Positions 49,777-57,946 of a stretch of 64,000 nucleotides of DNA are shown piece by piece. Where the stretch lies: NCBI RefSeq assembly GCF_024172125.1, contig NZ_JAMZEA010000013.1, forward strand, positions 186,001-250,000, read 5' to 3'. The stretch's first letter is position 1. The number at the start of each line of letters is the position of its first letter. A model generated the notes under the pieces. The model made no database searches. It was not told the DNA's origin and was given only the letters and a program-made list of their open reading frames with translations. A program made the position numbers and the translations under genes. Source of the stretch: Actinomadura rupiterrae (GTDB taxonomy: Bacteria; Actinomycetota; Actinomycetes; Streptosporangiales; Streptosporangiaceae).

Positions 49777-51308
49777 GCCGGCACGCTACCGCCGCCGCCC
49801 TGGCCGCCGGCGGGCTTTGCGCCGTCCCCGGAAATCCGGTCGTCCTCGGAAATCCGGACGGCCTTGGCGGGGTCGTGCGCGGCGCGCAGCTCCCGTTTGA
49901 GGATCTTGCCGGAGTGGTTGCGCGGGATCGCCTCGACCAGCTCGTACCAGCGGGGCCGCTTGAACCCGCCCAGGCGGCCGCGGCAGTGCGCGTCCAGCTC
50001 GGCGGGCGTGAGTTCGCCGCGCGCGACCACCAGCGCCTTCACCGCCTCGCCCCAGCGCCGGTCGGGGACGCCGACGACCGCGACGTCCAGCACGGCCGGA
50101 TGGCCTGCGAGGACGCGCTCGACCTCAGCGCTGTAGACGTTCTCGCCGCCGGACTTCACCATGTCCTTGGCGCGGTCCACGAAGTAGAGGTAGCCGTCGA
50201 CGTCCAGGCGCAGCAGGTCGCCGGTGTGCAGCCAACCGCCGCGCAGCGCCTCGGCGGTCGCCTCCGGCAGGCCCGCATAGCCGCTCATCAGCGTCGCGCC
50301 GCGCACCAGCAGCTCGCCGACCTCGCCGGGCGGGGCGTCCACACTGATGTCGAAGGGCGGGAGCGGGCGCCCTACCGTGCCGGGGCGGGCGAGCTCGTCG
50401 GCGAGCGTGGAAATCGACACGAAGTTCCCGGCCTCGGTCGAACCGTAGATGCCGCGGTAGTCGATGCCCAGCTCGCGCAGCGCCTCCAGCGTGCGGGGGC
50501 GTTCGGTGGCGGCGATGCCGAACAGCAGGCGCAGGGTTGCGGGCGCGGCCGCCTCGTGGCGCAGGGCGCGGCCGGTGCCGGTCGGGAAGATCGCGACGGT
50601 GACGCCGTGCTCGGCGATGACCGGCCAGACCTGCTCGGGCGCCGCGCCGGGCGGCAGCACGACCGTCCCGCCGACCGCCAGCTGCGCCAGCGCCGCGCCG
50701 TATCCGGCGACGTGGAACAGCGGCAGCGCGCCCAGCAGCCGGTCGTCGCCGGTGAGGCCGAGCGCCTGGACGACGTTGGAGGACGCCACGACCCACGCCC
50801 GGTTCGACAGCAGGCACCCTTTCGGGCGTCCGGTCGTCCCGGAGGTGTACAGCTGCATCACCGGCGCGTCCGGGTCCGGACGGGGCAGGTCCGATGCGGG
50901 TGCCCGGCTGAGCGCTGTTTCGGTCTCCGGGCCGATCGTCCAGCAGGTGAGGGCGTGCAGGCCTGCGGACCGGGCGAGCGGTTCCAGCGCGGGGTGAACG
51001 ACCGCGTGCCGCGCCCCGGCGTCCCGCACCTGGAAGCGGATCTCCTCCGCGCTCAGCCGCACGTTCAGCGGGACGACCGCCGCGCCGATAAGGGACGCTC
51101 CGAACGCCGCTTCCAGCACGTCCGGGACGTTCACCGACAGCAGCGCGATCCGGTCGCCGGCCCGCACGCCTGACCCGGCGAGCAGCCGCCGCCAGGCTTC
51201 CGCGCGTTCATGCAGCTCACGGTAGGTGCGGTGGTGCCCGTTCCCGGTGATGGCGGTGCGTTCCGGCCACAGCGTCGCGCCCCGATGGGCCAGGTCGGCG
51301 AGCAGCAC
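49773..51308 (-). CDS. AMP-forming acyl-CoA synthetase/ligase
   Basis: 511 residues. MQLYTSGTTGRPKGCLLSNR is the P-loop-like core, then YGSTEAGNFVSI, GWLHTGDLLRLDVDGYLYFV and the C-terminal catalytic Lys in IPRNHSGKILKREL. Activates a carboxylic acid to its CoA thioester. A Gly-rich tail follows. Overlaps the TAXI gene start, linking acid capture with activation. Divergent from the SRPBCC gene. Confidence 0.93.
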   Translation of the reverse strand: MLLADLAHRGATLWPERTAITGNGHHRTYRELHERAEAWRRLLAGSGVRAGDRIALLSVNVPDVLEAAFGASLIGAAVVPLNVRLSAEEIRFQVRDAGARHAVVHPALEPLARSAGLHALTCWTIGPETETALSRAPASDLPRPDPDAPVMQLYTSGTTGRPKGCLLSNRAWVVASSNVVQALGLTGDDRLLGALPLFHVAGYGAALAQLAVGGTVVLPPGAAPEQVWPVIAEHGVTVAIFPTGTGRALRHEAAAPATLRLLFGIAATERPRTLEALRELGIDYRGIYGSTEAGNFVSISTLADELARPGTVGRPLPPFDISVDAPPGEVGELLVRGATLMSGYAGLPEATAEALRGGWLHTGDLLRLDVDGYLYFVDRAKDMVKSGGENVYSAEVERVLAGHPAVLDVAVVGVPDRRWGEAVKALVVARGELTPAELDAHCRGRLGGFKRPRWYELVEAIPRNHSGKILKRELRAAHDPAKAVRISEDDRISGDGAKPAGGQGGGGSVPA

Positions 51309-51460
51309 GGCGTCCTCCCGGTCGTCGGCGCCGAAACCGCTTCGGCGACGCGTCCGATGATGCCGCGATTGTTGCCTGGATCACACCCCCGGTGGAGCAT
51401 GGGCCGTGGTGATCCACTCCGCCGGATCCACCCGCGACCCGCCCCGCCCCAGGAGCCGCC

Positions 51461-52075
51461 ATGCCCGCCACGCCCAGCGTCCCCTCCACCCCCGCAGGCA
51501 CGAAGCCCACCCGCGCGGGTACGAACCCCGACCGCGCAGGCACGAACCCCGGCCGCGCAGGCGCGACCGCGAACCCGGCGGGCGCGATGCCCGCGCCACC
51601 GGACCAGGGGCCGGACGACCCGGCCCTGCTGCCGCCCGCGCAGCCGCCCGCCTACGCCAGCGCCGTCCTGCCCGCGTCCGCCGACCGCGTGTGGGCCTAC
51701 CTGCGCGACTTCGGCAACCTCGCCGAGTGGATGCCGGGCGTGGACACCGGCCTCATCGAGGACGGCGGACCGTCCGACCGGGTCGGCTGCGTCCGGCGCA
51801 TCATCGGTCCGGGCGACACGGTGTTCCGCGAGAGGCTCACCGCCCTGGACGACCAGGCCCGCACCTACCGGTACGAGGTGCTGGAGTGCCCGCTGCCGGT
51901 GCGGCGCTGCCGCGCGACGCTGCGGGTCGTCCCGGTGACCGTCACCGGCGAGGCGTTCGTGGAGTGGTCCGCCGACTTCTCTGCCGACGCCGGCGACGAG
52001 GAGGCCATGGCCAAGACCCTCACCGTCGGCATCTACGCCACCGGCCTGGCCGCGCTGGCCAGGCGCTTCTCCTAG
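51461..52075 (+). CDS. SRPBCC/CoxG-like protein with a repeated N-terminal leader
   Basis: 204 residues from ATG 51461 (GGAG upstream). Residues ~65-200 form the START/SRPBCC fold (ASAVLPASADRVWAYLRDFG, NLAEWMPGVDTGLIEDGGPS, CRATLRVVPVTV), which binds hydrophobic ligands. The first ~60 residues are disordered and contain three 7-residue repeats (AGTKPTR, AGTNPDR, AGTNPGR). Cytoplasmic; polyketide cyclase or lipid-transfer role possible. Confidence 0.82.
   Translation: MPATPSVPSTPAGTKPTRAGTNPDRAGTNPGRAGATANPAGAMPAPPDQGPDDPALLPPAQPPAYASAVLPASADRVWAYLRDFGNLAEWMPGVDTGLIEDGGPSDRVGCVRRIIGPGDTVFRERLTALDDQARTYRYEVLECPLPVRRCRATLRVVPVTVTGEAFVEWSADFSADAGDEEAMAKTLTVGIYATGLAALARRFS
51494..51556. repeat. 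21-bp tandem repeat, three copies
   Basis: GCAGGCACGAAGCCCACCCGC and two near-copies at 51515 and 51536 encode AGTxPxR in the SRPBCC leader; a fourth partial copy follows. Confidence 0.8.
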
Positions 52076-52104
52076 CGCGCCGGCCGCGCGGCGTGCGGCG
52101 GAAC

Positions 52105-52162
52105 CGAGGCCGGAGTCCCGTGCCGGGAGCCCCGCAACCCCCGGCACGGGATTCCGGCCTCG
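52105..52162 (+). terminator. Long hairpin terminator after the SRPBCC gene
   Basis: A 23-bp stem, 52105-52127 with 52140-52162 (CGAGGCCGGAGTCCCGTGCC pairs with its complement, one G-T wobble), around a 12-base loop. Confidence 0.85.
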
Positions 52163-52217
52163 CTTCGCCCCCGCCCCACTCACGCTAGACACCCGCTGCT
52201 CCCGGCGGCATGGGGAA

Positions 52218-52229
52218 CAATACGTATTG
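52218..52229. promoter_or_regulatory. Palindrome CAATACGTATTG upstream of the LuxR gene
   Basis: A perfect 12-bp palindrome, AT-rich against its surroundings, 36 bp before the ATG of the LuxR-type gene. Possible autoregulatory site. Confidence 0.4.
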
Positions 52230-52265
52230 ACCCCTCCGGACGTCCCGCTCCCGCCGGAGCTCCCG

Positions 52266-53009
52266 ATGACGCCGAAATTCGACCCGCGCGAGCTGAGCTA
52301 CCAGTGCGCCGGGCTCCCCGACCGGGCCGCGTGCCTGGCCGCGGTGGCCGCATGCCTGGGTGAGGCCATCGGCGCGGACGTGGTCGGCTGGGCGGCCGTC
52401 GACCTCGCCGCCGGGACGGCCGAGATCCGCAGCGATCCCCCGGCGGCCCCCGATGACGAGCGTCGGCTGGCCTCGGTGCTGCCCGACATCCCCACCATCC
52501 GGCACTACCAGCACCGCCCCGACGACCCCGACCCGTTGCGGATGAGCGACCTCATCGCCGCCCGCGATTGGCGCAACCACCCCGCCTACCTGGGGTTCTA
52601 CCGGCCGATGGGCCTGATGCACCACATGGCGCTGTCGGTCGGACCGCGCACGCCGGTGCGCGGCGCGGGCTGGTACCTCATCCGCTCAGGATCGGACTTC
52701 CCGGACGCGGCGCTGGACCTCGTCCGGTCGCTGCGGCCCGTCCTGACCGTCCTCGACCTGGCCTGCCCGGCGGGGCCGGTCCTGGACGGCGTCCGCGAGG
52801 AGGCGCGGCGGCGCGCCGGCCTGACCGAGCGCGAGCTGGACGTCCTGACCCTGCTCGCCGACGGCCTGACCGCCCGGCAGATCGCGACGCTGCGCCGCAT
52901 CAGCGTCCGGACGGTCGGCAAGCACCTGGAGCACGTCTACGACAAGCTCGGCTACCGCGACCGGCTCCAGGCGGTGAACGAGGCCCGGCGCCTCGGCCTG
53001 CTCCCCTGA
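52266..53009 (+). CDS. LuxR-type transcriptional regulator
   Basis: 247 residues from ATG 52266 (GGAG upstream; the frame is open back to TTG 52227, but that would overlap the palindrome). N-terminal GAF-like region (LSYQCAGLPDRAACLAAVAA, GWYLIRSGSDFPDAALDLVR); C-terminal HTH (LTERELDVLTLLADGLTARQ, ISVRTVGKHLEHVYDKLGYR). Ligand unknown. Confidence 0.88.
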   Translation: MTPKFDPRELSYQCAGLPDRAACLAAVAACLGEAIGADVVGWAAVDLAAGTAEIRSDPPAAPDDERRLASVLPDIPTIRHYQHRPDDPDPLRMSDLIAARDWRNHPAYLGFYRPMGLMHHMALSVGPRTPVRGAGWYLIRSGSDFPDAALDLVRSLRPVLTVLDLACPAGPVLDGVREEARRRAGLTERELDVLTLLADGLTARQIATLRRISVRTVGKHLEHVYDKLGYRDRLQAVNEARRLGLLP

Positions 53010-53014
53010 CCCGG

Positions 53015-53053
53015 CCGAACGCCTGAACCGGTCGAACGCCTGAACCGGTCGAA
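53015..53053. repeat. Short tandem repeat between convergent genes
   Basis: A 17-bp unit CCGGTCGAACGCCTGAA is repeated with small changes two and a half times in the 49-bp gap between the LuxR and enoyl-CoA hydratase genes. Confidence 0.6.
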
Positions 53054-53058
53054 CCGGC

Positions 53059-53871
53059 TCAGTCGAACTTCGGCGGGCGCTTCTCGCGCAATGCGGCCAC
53101 GCCTTCGCGGACGTCGGGCCCGGCGAACCCGAGGAACTCCATCGCCAGCGACGCGTCGAAGGTCGGTTGCGCCAGCCGCAGCCAGCTGTTGAGGGCGTGC
53201 TTGGTGGACGCGAGCGCCTCCGGCGCGCCCTCGGCGAGGCGCGTGGCGATCGAGAGGGCGCGCTCGTGCACGTCCGCGTCGTCCACGCACAGGCTGACCA
53301 GGCCGATACGTTCGGCTTCCTCGCCGGAAAGGGTGTCGTTGAGCAGCAGGTAGTACTTGGCCTTCGCCATCCCGCACAGCAGCGGCCACACCAGCGCCGC
53401 GTGGTCGCCCGCCGCGACGCCGAGCCGGGTGTGCCCGTCGATGATCTTCGCGGTGCGGCCCACCACCGAGATGTCGGCCAGCAGCGCGACCGCCAGCCCC
53501 GCGCCGACCGCCGGTCCCTGCACCGCGCTGACCACCGGCTTGCCGCAGTTCACCACGTTCATCACGATGTCGCGGGCCTCGCGCATGATGCGGACGCGGG
53601 CGGCGTGGTCGTCCATCATCTCCTCGATCATGGACAGGTCGCCGCCCGCCGAGAAGGCCGTCCCCTCGCCGCGGATCAGGATCGCGCGGACCGCCGGGTC
53701 GGTGTCGGCGTCCCGCCAGATCTCGGCCAGCTCGCCATGCCCGGTGGCGTCCACGGCGTTCAGGCGTCCCGGCGCGCTGAGCGTCACGCGCAGCACGCGC
53801 GGCGCGGCCCAGTCCAGTTTCAGCCGCTCATAGCAGTCATAGCGCGCTTCCCCGGTCGCGTTGGTCGTCAT
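53059..53871 (-). CDS. Enoyl-CoA hydratase/isomerase family protein
   Basis: 270 residues from ATG 53871 (GGGAGGA upstream). Crotonase fold: GEGTAFSAGGDLSMIEEMM is the oxyanion-hole loop, KPVVSAVQGPAVGAGLAVAL the second. The usual catalytic Glu residues are partly replaced (GLAVALLADISVVGRTAKII, with Asp), so hydratase versus isomerase or other activity is open. Fits with the acyl-CoA ligase and dehydrogenase nearby. Confidence 0.88.
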   Translation of the reverse strand: MTTNATGEARYDCYERLKLDWAAPRVLRVTLSAPGRLNAVDATGHGELAEIWRDADTDPAVRAILIRGEGTAFSAGGDLSMIEEMMDDHAARVRIMREARDIVMNVVNCGKPVVSAVQGPAVGAGLAVALLADISVVGRTAKIIDGHTRLGVAAGDHAALVWPLLCGMAKAKYYLLLNDTLSGEEAERIGLVSLCVDDADVHERALSIATRLAEGAPEALASTKHALNSWLRLAQPTFDASLAMEFLGFAGPDVREGVAALREKRPPKFD

Positions 53872-53953
53872 CCGCGCAGTCCTCCCACGAGTGCCCTTCG
53901 TGCGGCCGTCCGGCCTCCCGATCACGCACGGCCGATCGTCCCACGGCCGCCCG

Positions 53954-54880
53954 TCAGCGGGGCACCGCCGCGAAGGCCGAGCGCAGCCGCCGCACCGCGA
54001 ACGCCCGGGCCTCCAGCCCGGCCGGGAAGATCTCCGGCAGCAGGAAGAAGGAGTGGATCGTGCCCGGGTAGCGGCGGTGCGACACCTGGACGCCCGCCAG
54101 CTCCAGGCGGCGCGCGTACGCCTCGCCCTCGTCGCGCAGGATGTCGTGGTCGGCGGTGATCACCGTCGCGGGGGCCAGCCCGGACAGGTCGGGCGCGCGC
54201 AGCGGCGCCAGCCGCGGATCGGCCGGGTCGGCCCCGGCGCGGTACAGCGCGGCGAACCGGCGCAGGGTCGCGGCATCCAGGCCGTACCCCTCGCCGTAGG
54301 CGTCCCAGCTCGCGGTGTCGGTGGAGGTGTCGGTCACCGGGTACACCAGCAGCTGGTGGACGAGGCGGACCCCGCGGTCGCGGGCCAGCAGCGCGACGAC
54401 GGCGGCCAGGTTGCCGCCCGCGCTGTCCCCGGCGACCGCGATAGCGCCCGGATCGGCGTCGAACCGCTCCGGATCGCGGGACAGGGCCTCGACGACCGTC
54501 CAGGCGTCCTCGACCGCAGCCGGGAACGGGTGCTCGGGCGCCAGCCGGTACCCCACGCTCAGCACCGCGCAGCCGATCTCGGCCGCCAGGTCGCGGCAGG
54601 CCTGGTCCACGCTCTCGATGCCGCCCAGCACCCAGCCGCCGCCGTGCAGGTAGACCAGCGCCGGCAGCGGACCCCGGGCGCGCGGCGCGGGACGGTAGAG
54701 GCGGACCGGGACCGCGCCGTCCGCGCCGGGGACGGCCAGGTCCGCCACGTGCGGCAGCTCCCGGCGCTCGACCGGGAACCGCAGATCGCTCAGCCGCCGC
54801 ATCTCCTCGATCGTCCAGGGGTCCTCACCCGGCCCGCGCAGGCCGGCGAGGAAGCGTTCGGTGGACGGATCGAGCGGCAC
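53954..54880 (-). CDS. Alpha/beta hydrolase (HSL-type esterase)
   Basis: 308 residues from GTG 54880, GGGAGGG six bases before it; the longer frame to 54940 is not used. LVYLHGGGWVLGGIESVDQA (oxyanion HGGGW), VAGDSAGGNLAAVVALLARD (nucleophile Ser), ITADHDILRDEG (Asp) and TIHSFFLLPEIFP (His). A paralogue of the esterase at 36184-37134. Confidence 0.92.
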   Translation of the reverse strand: MPLDPSTERFLAGLRGPGEDPWTIEEMRRLSDLRFPVERRELPHVADLAVPGADGAVPVRLYRPAPRARGPLPALVYLHGGGWVLGGIESVDQACRDLAAEIGCAVLSVGYRLAPEHPFPAAVEDAWTVVEALSRDPERFDADPGAIAVAGDSAGGNLAAVVALLARDRGVRLVHQLLVYPVTDTSTDTASWDAYGEGYGLDAATLRRFAALYRAGADPADPRLAPLRAPDLSGLAPATVITADHDILRDEGEAYARRLELAGVQVSHRRYPGTIHSFFLLPEIFPAGLEARAFAVRRLRSAFAAVPR

Positions 54881-54970
54881 GCGGCACCCTCCCGGATCGA
54901 CGACGGTCCTCAACGCCTTCCCCGCCGACCCGGGGCCCAACCGCTTCCGGGCCGCCCGGCGCGATCGTGC

Positions 54971-55864
54971 TCAGCGGCCGGTCGCCTCGGCGACCAGGGC
55001 CTCGAACAGCCGCCGGTCGTCGCCCTCCTCCGGATGCCACTGGACGGCCAGGCCGAACCGGTGGCCCTGCAGCTCGACCGCCTCCACCACCTGGTCGTCG
55101 GCCCAGGCGACCGCGGCCAGGCCCTTGCCGAGCCGGTCGGCGGCCTGGTGGTGGTAGGTCGGGACGTCCGCGACATCGCCGAGGATCTTCCCGACCGTGC
55201 TGGTCGGGCTGATCCGGACGCGGTGCCGGCCGATCACGCCGATGTCGGGCGCGTGCCCGCGGTGCCCGACCGCGTCCGGCAGGTGCTGGACCAGCCCGCC
55301 GCCGCGGGCGACGTTGAGCAGTTGCATGCCCCGGCAGATCGCCAGGAACGGCAGGTCGGCGTCGATCGCGGCGCGCACCAGCGCCAGCTCGAACCGGTCG
55401 CGGCCCGGCTGCGGCGCGCCGGTCTCGGCGTGCCGGTCCGCGCCGTACAGCTCGGGGTCGACGTCCGCGCCGCCGGCGAACACGATCCCGTCCAGGCCGT
55501 CCACCAGCGCCGCGACACCGCGCAGGCTGCCGGTGGGCGGCAGCAGCACCGGCACGCCGCCCGCCCGCTCCACCGACCGGACGTACCCGGCCGGCAGCAC
55601 CGCCGCCTCGCGCACCCACACGCCCCAGCGCGCCGGTTCCAGGTACGTCGTGATCCCGATCAGCGGTGGCCGCGGCCCCCGCTCCCCCGGGCGCTGCTCG
55701 GCAGACCGCCGTTCCGCGGACCGCTGGTCTGCGGGCCGCTGGTCTGCGGGCCGCTGGTCGCCTGGCCGCTGGTCTGCGGGCCGCTGGTCGCCTGGCCGCT
55801 GGTCGCCTGCGCGCCGTCCGCCGGACGGTTCGTCCCCGGCGGCATGCCCTGTCGTGTCCACCAT
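54971..55864 (-). CDS. Class I glutamine amidotransferase, gamma-glutamyl-GABA hydrolase (PuuD) type, with repeat leader
   Basis: 297 residues from ATG 55864. The enzyme domain begins PPLIGITTYLEPARWGVW and shows the nucleophile FLAICRGMQLLNVARGGG and the His-x-Glu AVQWHPEEGDDR of class I GATases; VFAGGADVDPELYGADRHAE is the PuuD-type glycine loop. PuuD cleaves gamma-glutamyl-GABA in putrescine breakdown, though no other puu gene is near. The ~60-residue leader is unusual: nine or so tandem pentapeptides (GDQRP/ADQRP, then degenerate). Confidence 0.88.
   Translation of the reverse strand: MVDTTGHAAGDEPSGGRRAGDQRPGDQRPADQRPGDQRPADQRPADQRSAERRSAEQRPGERGPRPPLIGITTYLEPARWGVWVREAAVLPAGYVRSVERAGGVPVLLPPTGSLRGVAALVDGLDGIVFAGGADVDPELYGADRHAETGAPQPGRDRFELALVRAAIDADLPFLAICRGMQLLNVARGGGLVQHLPDAVGHRGHAPDIGVIGRHRVRISPTSTVGKILGDVADVPTYHHQAADRLGKGLAAVAWADDQVVEAVELQGHRFGLAVQWHPEEGDDRRLFEALVAEATGR
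55718..55807. repeat. 15-bp tandem repeat, six clear copies
   Basis: Six consecutive 15-bp units such as GGGCCGCTGGTCTGC and TGGCCGCTGGTCGCC, with more degenerate copies toward 55688, encode the DQRPx leader of the amidotransferase on the minus strand. Confidence 0.85.
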
Positions 55865-56557
55865 GCGCGGTTTCCCTCCCTGCCTCCGGGACGTCTGCGC
55901 CATCCCGGAGTGCGGCGATATTCCGCTTTCGCTGGGCCATGATGCTGCATGCCCGTAGTCGGCCGTCCACCCCCAGTAGGCCCGGCTACCGCGCCAGCTT
56001 GCCTCATCCGCCTGGTTTCCGCAGGCCAACGCCCCATACACCGGTCCAGCCGCGGATCCGCCTTCCCGTCTCGGCCGCCGTGCCGCACGGTCCCCACGTC
56101 CCGGGACGTCCCGGCGGCGGCTCGGCGGACGGGCCGGTCGGCGTGCGGGCGGGGCGGTCGGCCGCGATGGTGGTTACGGGGCGCGTTGGGCAAATAATCC
56201 GCAACCTGCGGTTCGGGTAGAGAATCACGCACCGATAGTGCGGACTTATCCGCGCGGGCGGCGGCCGCCGGGAAATCTCCGAATCCCTTGACGGCTTGCG
56301 GATACCGCTGTGAAGTACCCGCCCCCAGCGGATGAATACCGATCAGTATTCATCTCCGAAAACCATTATCGGCGATGACTGGCAATGACGGCGCGATTAC
56401 GCTTCGACATAATGCACGGCAGTTGGCGCGAAACGGTTGAGAAAACCCGCCCTCCGGTGCGAGAATCTCGGAGAGTCGGACAACGCCGAGGGCGCCCGAA
56501 GCGCCGGGGAACATCGGTGACCGGCAAAAAAATGCACCTGGGGGGCGAGTCTGGCAA
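55865..56557. other. 693-bp stretch without an intact gene; flavohemoprotein leader
   Basis: No frame in this stretch looks coding. The part from ~56220 is markedly less GC-rich than its neighbours. It holds a GATGAATAC/GTATTCATC inverted repeat (56331-56354) followed by a ~200-base untranslated leader before the flavohemoprotein ATG, containing a small hairpin GGCGC-CCGAA-GCGCC (~56494-56508) and the A-rich AAAAAAAT near 56526. I could match it to no known riboswitch. Confidence 0.55.
56331..56354. promoter_or_regulatory. Inverted repeat GATGAATAC-N6-GTATTCATC upstream of the flavohemoprotein
   Basis: Perfect 9-bp arms, AT-rich, ~200 bp before the hmp-like start. NO-sensing Rrf2 regulators (NsrR) bind GATG-ATTT-type dyads in front of hmp genes; the half-site here shares GATG and an AT-rich core but has a longer spacer. 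A nitric-oxide-responsive operator is plausible, not proved. Confidence 0.55.
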
Positions 56558-57943
56558 ATGTCCCTGGAACCCCGGATCGTCAAAGAGAGCTTCACGCACA
56601 TCGAACCGGACGGCGAACGCGCCACCGCCTATTTCTATGGCCGGCTATTCGCCGAGAATCCGCGCCTGCGCACACTGTTCCCGCCCGCGATGGACCTGCA
56701 ACGCGACCGGCTGTTCCACGCGCTCACCACGCTGGTGTGGAGCCTGGACAGCCCCGACTCCCTCGCCCACTACCTGAGCCAGCTCGGGCGCGACCACCGC
56801 AAGTTCGGCGTCCGGCCCGAGCACTACCCCGCCGTCGGCGCGGCGCTGCTCGCCACGCTGCGCCGCTTCTCCGGCGACGCCTGGACGGCCGAGACCGAGG
56901 CGGCCTGGACCGGCGCGTTCGGCGCGGCCGCCGAGATCATGATCGCCGCGGCCGAGCGCGACGCGTCCGACGCCCCGCCCTGGTGGGTCGCCGAGGTCGT
57001 GGAGCACGAGCGCCGCGCTCCCGACATCGCCGTGCTGACCCTGCGGCCGAGCCAGCCGCTGCGGTTCGCGGCCGGGCAGTACATCACCGTCCAGACCGCG
57101 CGCTGGCCGCGCGTCTGGCGGCCGTACTCGATCGCCAACGCGCCGCGCGCCGACGGCATGCTCCGGCTGCACGTCCGGGCCGTCCCCGGCGGCTGGGTCA
57201 GCGGCACGCTCGTCCGGCACACCACCGCCGGCGACACCGTACTGCTCGGCCCGGCGCTCGGCGCCATGACACTCCCCACCGAGACACCGTCCACGCAAAC
57301 ACCGTCCACGCTGACACCTCCCGCCCAGCCCCGGCCCACCGGCACGCCGTCCGGCAAGGCGCGGCCCGTGGAGGCGCGGCCGGCCGACTCCGGGCGCGAC
57401 CTGCTGCTGGTGGCGGGCGGCACCGGGCTCGCGCCGCTCAAGGCGATCGCCGAGCAGGCCGCGTCCGCCGGAGGGCACCGCGAGGTGCACCTGCTGTTCG
57501 CCGCCCGCACCGAACGCGACCTGTACGACCTGGCCGAACTGCGGCTGCTCGAATCGTCCTGCCCGCGGCTGCGCGTCGTCCCGGTCCTGTCGGACGACCC
57601 GCGCCGCGACGGACCGGTCGGGGCCAAGACGCTGCACGGCACGGCCGCCGAGGTCCTCGACCGGTTCCGCGACTGGTCCGAGCACGAGGCCTACGTCGCG
57701 GGCCCGCCCGCCATGATCCGCACCACCACCGCCGCGCTGGAGCGGCTCGGCGTCCCGCCCGAGCGCATCCACCACGACCTCCTGGAAACCGAGCAGCGCG
57801 AGCGGCTCGCCCGCCGCGCCCGCGACCGCACCCCGCCCGCCAGCTGCCCCGTCGCCGGCCACGCCGCACCCCGCGAGGCCGCCTCGGAGCCGGAGCCGGA
57901 GCCCGCGGCGACGGTCCCCGTCAACGAACCCGAGGCGACCTGA
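56558..57943 (+). CDS. hmp: Flavohemoprotein (nitric oxide dioxygenase type)
   Basis: 461 residues. Globin domain 1-~135 with proximal His80 in LGRDHRKFGVRPEHY; FAD-binding RPYSIANAPRADG (188 onward); NAD-binding VAGGTGLAPLKAIAEQ (285 onward) and EAYVAGPPAMIRTTTAAL. Such enzymes turn NO plus O2 into nitrate using NAD(P)H. A ~40-residue Pro/Thr insertion (240-279, TETPSTQTPSTLTPP and so on) sits between the FAD and NAD modules and a Pro/Glu tail ends the protein; both are unusual. The long 5' leader and dyad suggest special control. Confidence 0.9.
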   Translation: MSLEPRIVKESFTHIEPDGERATAYFYGRLFAENPRLRTLFPPAMDLQRDRLFHALTTLVWSLDSPDSLAHYLSQLGRDHRKFGVRPEHYPAVGAALLATLRRFSGDAWTAETEAAWTGAFGAAAEIMIAAAERDASDAPPWWVAEVVEHERRAPDIAVLTLRPSQPLRFAAGQYITVQTARWPRVWRPYSIANAPRADGMLRLHVRAVPGGWVSGTLVRHTTAGDTVLLGPALGAMTLPTETPSTQTPSTLTPPAQPRPTGTPSGKARPVEARPADSGRDLLLVAGGTGLAPLKAIAEQAASAGGHREVHLLFAARTERDLYDLAELRLLESSCPRLRVVPVLSDDPRRDGPVGAKTLHGTAAEVLDRFRDWSEHEAYVAGPPAMIRTTTAALERLGVPPERIHHDLLETEQRERLARRARDRTPPASCPVAGHAAPREAASEPEPEPAATVPVNEPEAT

Positions 57944-57946
57944 CCC

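Noticed and set aside
55718..55807. CRISPR-like array
   Set aside because: Units are 15 bp and directly adjacent, with no spacers, and lie inside a coding frame.
56355..56557. Known riboswitch in the flavohemoprotein leader
   Set aside because: I looked for cobalamin, c-di-AMP (ydaO), TPP and molybdenum-cofactor motif strings and did not find convincing core elements; it is reported only as an unexplained leader.
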